DNA from: Haplomitrium mnioides
Taxonomy: Eukaryota; Marchantiophyta; Haplomitriopsida; Calobryales
Reading direction: 5' to 3'
DNA: 21,329 nt
NCBI GenBank assembly: GCA_049999725.1
Contig: JBNGIS010033907.1
Location: forward strand, 1 to 21,329
The notes below the pieces were generated by a model. The model did no database searches. It had not been told where the DNA came from and saw nothing but the letters and a program-made list of their open reading frames with translations. The position numbers and the translations under genes were made by a program. Positions 19,508-21,329 of the stretch are shown here, one piece after another (the first letter of the stretch is position 1; the number at the start of each line of letters is the position of its first letter).

Positions 19508-20026
19508 GACTTTGATATAGAACTTGAAACCTTTGCAGGTTTGGACTCTAATGTTGAACTTGGAAACCCTTGTACTTAGAGACCCTAATGTTGAAATCAC
19601 AACTCTAGGTGTGTTGAAACTTTGTTGTGGAGTTCAAAACCTTATAAATACATAGACTTTGATCTTGAACTCAGAACCCTATGTGCGCATAGACTTTGAT
19701 GCGAAAGTCGAAACCTAATGCACGCATAGATTCTTATGCGGAACTTATAACCCTTTGGGCGCATCGTCTTTGTTGCCAAACATAGACTCTTAAATAGAAC
19801 TTGGAACCTTATGTGCGCATAGACTTTGATGCACAGGTTAGAGCCTCATGCGTGTATGGGCTCTGATGCAAAACTCAAAACCTTCTATGTGTAGGACTCA
19901 GATATAGAACTTAGAGCATTATATGCGTATAGACTCTCATGTGGAGCTCAAAAGCTTTTTTTACAAGGACTTTGATCCAAAACTTGGAACACTCTATGTA
20001 ATTAGACTTTGATGCAAATTTCTAAA
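19508..20026. repeat. 37-bp minisatellite, about 14 units
   Basis: Consecutive units start with GACTTTGATG or a close variant (for example at 19508, 19544, 19581, 19656, 19693 and 19730) and have consensus GACTTTGATGCAGAACTTGG followed by AACCCTATGTGCGCATA, 37 bases. Several adjacent units keep the 37-base spacing exactly; others carry small indels, and one spacing is doubled. The CCCTATGTGCGCATAGA part also occurs in the 17391 array. Confidence 0.85.
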
Positions 20027-21191
20027 CTCACTTCTTGATAGGTTGCTCTAGCCTTTTTTATTTTGAATATTAACTCTTTTGAATATATGAATTTTTGAAT
20101 TTTGCGCGCTTTTGAATCGCTAAACCCTTGTAATAACATGACTACTTAGCCCTTAATGCGTATGGATTTTAAAGCAAAATTGAAAGCCTCTTTATTTCTT
20201 GGACTTTAAAATAGAGCTCTAAGCTCCCTACAAGGCTAGGTTTTTGAATCTTTTATGCCATGAGACTCTGAACCTATTTCCCTACCTCTTGGCTTTCTTG
20301 GGCTTTTCTCCAAGTTTTTTGTTTATTTTTCAAATAACAAGTTTATAATAGTATCATGTCTATACGCGCATGAAGTTTCTACTACAAAACTGATTTTAAA
20401 ATGACACAATTTTGACAATTTTTTGAAATTTATGGCTTTGGAATGCATTCTATCCAAAATCCATATTTTTCTCAAACAAAACACAATTTTTGTTCTTTTG
20501 ATCGACTTTGAGATTTTCAACATTTTAGGAGAAACTAAGAATATCATTCAATTTTGATCTAATAAGCTTATTGAAATTGATAAAAGTCAATTAAAAAACT
20601 TTCATACATTTTTTTTGGAGAAAAATGCCATTGTTTTCTCTATTTTTTGAACTTAAAAATGTCATTTTTTTGCAAAAATAAAAAAAATGGTTCATGTTTT
20701 GAAAAGTCTATTATTGGTTTATTGCAGCAGTTATTTATTTCATAAAATTCATTCTCTTTTATTTATTTCTTTGTATGCTTTGTGTAATGGGTACTGAACT
20801 TAGCAAGAAAAAACTAAAAATAGAGCAAGATGTAAAGTCAATTATGACTAAAAAGCCATTACTAAGTTAGAGTATCAAAAGTTGGTGTTATTATAGAAAG
20901 AATGACATGTGGCAAGAGGAGAAAAAGTCAACAAATTAGAGTGAAAGAGAAAGTCTATAAGGACTACTTTAAAAGAGGACTAAAACATATGGCAAGTGGA
21001 CGATTAAAGAAAATAGAATGTTAATTGATAAGTACATATAGTAGACAAAGAACTAAAGTGAGATACAAGGTTCTAAACTAAAGACACGCGGTAGAACGAG
21101 AATAAAAGTAAATGGTAGTCTAATTAGAGAATGATTAAAAAGGAACCAATGAGGTTCCTCCACCTATGTAAATGAGTTGTTTTTAATTTAG
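20027..21191. other. AT-rich region, no supported gene
   Basis: Up to about 20260 there are faint further traces of the 37-bp repeat (GGACTTTAAAATAGAGCTC, CTAGG). The rest is T-rich then A-rich low-complexity sequence without a convincing reading frame. Confidence 0.4.
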
Positions 21192-21200
21192 TATATAAAA
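21192..21200 (+). promoter_or_regulatory. TATA-box-like site
   Basis: TATATAAAA followed by ATGGAGAG and, 30-40 bases on, a pyrimidine-rich CTCTCTTACC stretch gives the layout of a plant promoter or LTR U3/R junction. No gene can be seen before the window ends. Confidence 0.3.
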
Positions 21201-21286
21201 ATGGAGAGTACCTTGTTAGATCTCTCTTACCTTGTGGGTTTTGAAGTTTCTTTATATGCTACTTCTTGTGCTAACTTGTATGTGTG

Positions 21287-21288
<2 letters not shown>

Positions 21289-21329
<41 letters not shown>
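21289..21329. repeat. (AT)n microsatellite reaching the window end
   Basis: An uninterrupted AT dinucleotide run of 41 bases continues to the last base. Its true length is unknown. Confidence 0.95.

Noticed and set aside
1-21329. tRNA, rRNA, riboswitch or bacterial operon signals
   Set aside because: No cloverleaf, rRNA motif or Shine-Dalgarno-spaced gene series was seen; the sequence is plant repeat DNA.

Overview
This window is repeat-dominated nuclear DNA from a plant, most likely one with a large, retrotransposon-rich genome. The evidence is a plant-type Ty1/copia coding region, a second LTR retrotransposon with a Ty3/gypsy-style zinc knuckle, long AT-rich spacers, decayed minisatellites, and no compact or operon-like gene organisation. 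I cannot name the species. I found no intact protein-coding gene, rRNA, tRNA or CRISPR array; every recognisable coding stretch is broken.

Left part (1-2390). Anonymous AT-rich sequence carries a 121-bp fragment (573-693) matching the end of a copia LTR found again at 15472-15588. A primer-binding-site-like motif follows it. After about 1.4 kb of non-coding sequence, a protein-like frame with three in-frame stops (2074-2390) runs up to the edge of a large insertion and resumes on the other side (9106-9137), where it meets a splice-donor-like GTGAGT.

Nested element (2391-9105, minus strand). This is a structurally complete LTR retrotransposon. It has TG...CA LTRs of 2584 bp (2391-4974) and 2182 bp (6924-9105), a 5-bp target-site duplication (CCGAA/CTGAA), a primer-binding-site candidate beside the right LTR and a purine tract beside the left LTR. 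Its 1949-bp interior is shorter than either LTR. It codes only for a broken zinc-knuckle protein with no recognisable capsid domain and a long acidic tail, and there is no protease, integrase or reverse transcriptase. Both LTRs contain GC-rich tandem repeats (24-bp and 155-bp units) whose copy number differs between them. The element looks non-autonomous and old.

Copia element (10308-15588, plus strand). A full-length but dead gag-pol can be read in order: gag with zinc knuckle, protease remnant, GAG-pre-integrase/HHCC, integrase (D,D35E still present), RT (YIDD box) and RNase H. A 3' UTR, purine tract and about 262-bp 3' LTR follow. It carries many stop codons, several frameshifts and a possible 120-bp insertion in RT. 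The LTR fragment at 573-693 may be its 5' LTR, but the geometry does not fit cleanly.

Right part (15589-21329). This is AT-rich sequence with an unidentified decayed coding region (16264-17248) containing a 10-residue tandem repeat. It also holds a ~93-bp six-unit array (17391-17955), a short hairpin (18799-18852), a 37-bp array of about 14 units (19508-20026), a TATA-like site near 21192 and a terminal (AT)n microsatellite. The two arrays and the coding repeat share a core resembling CCTATGTGCGCATAGA.
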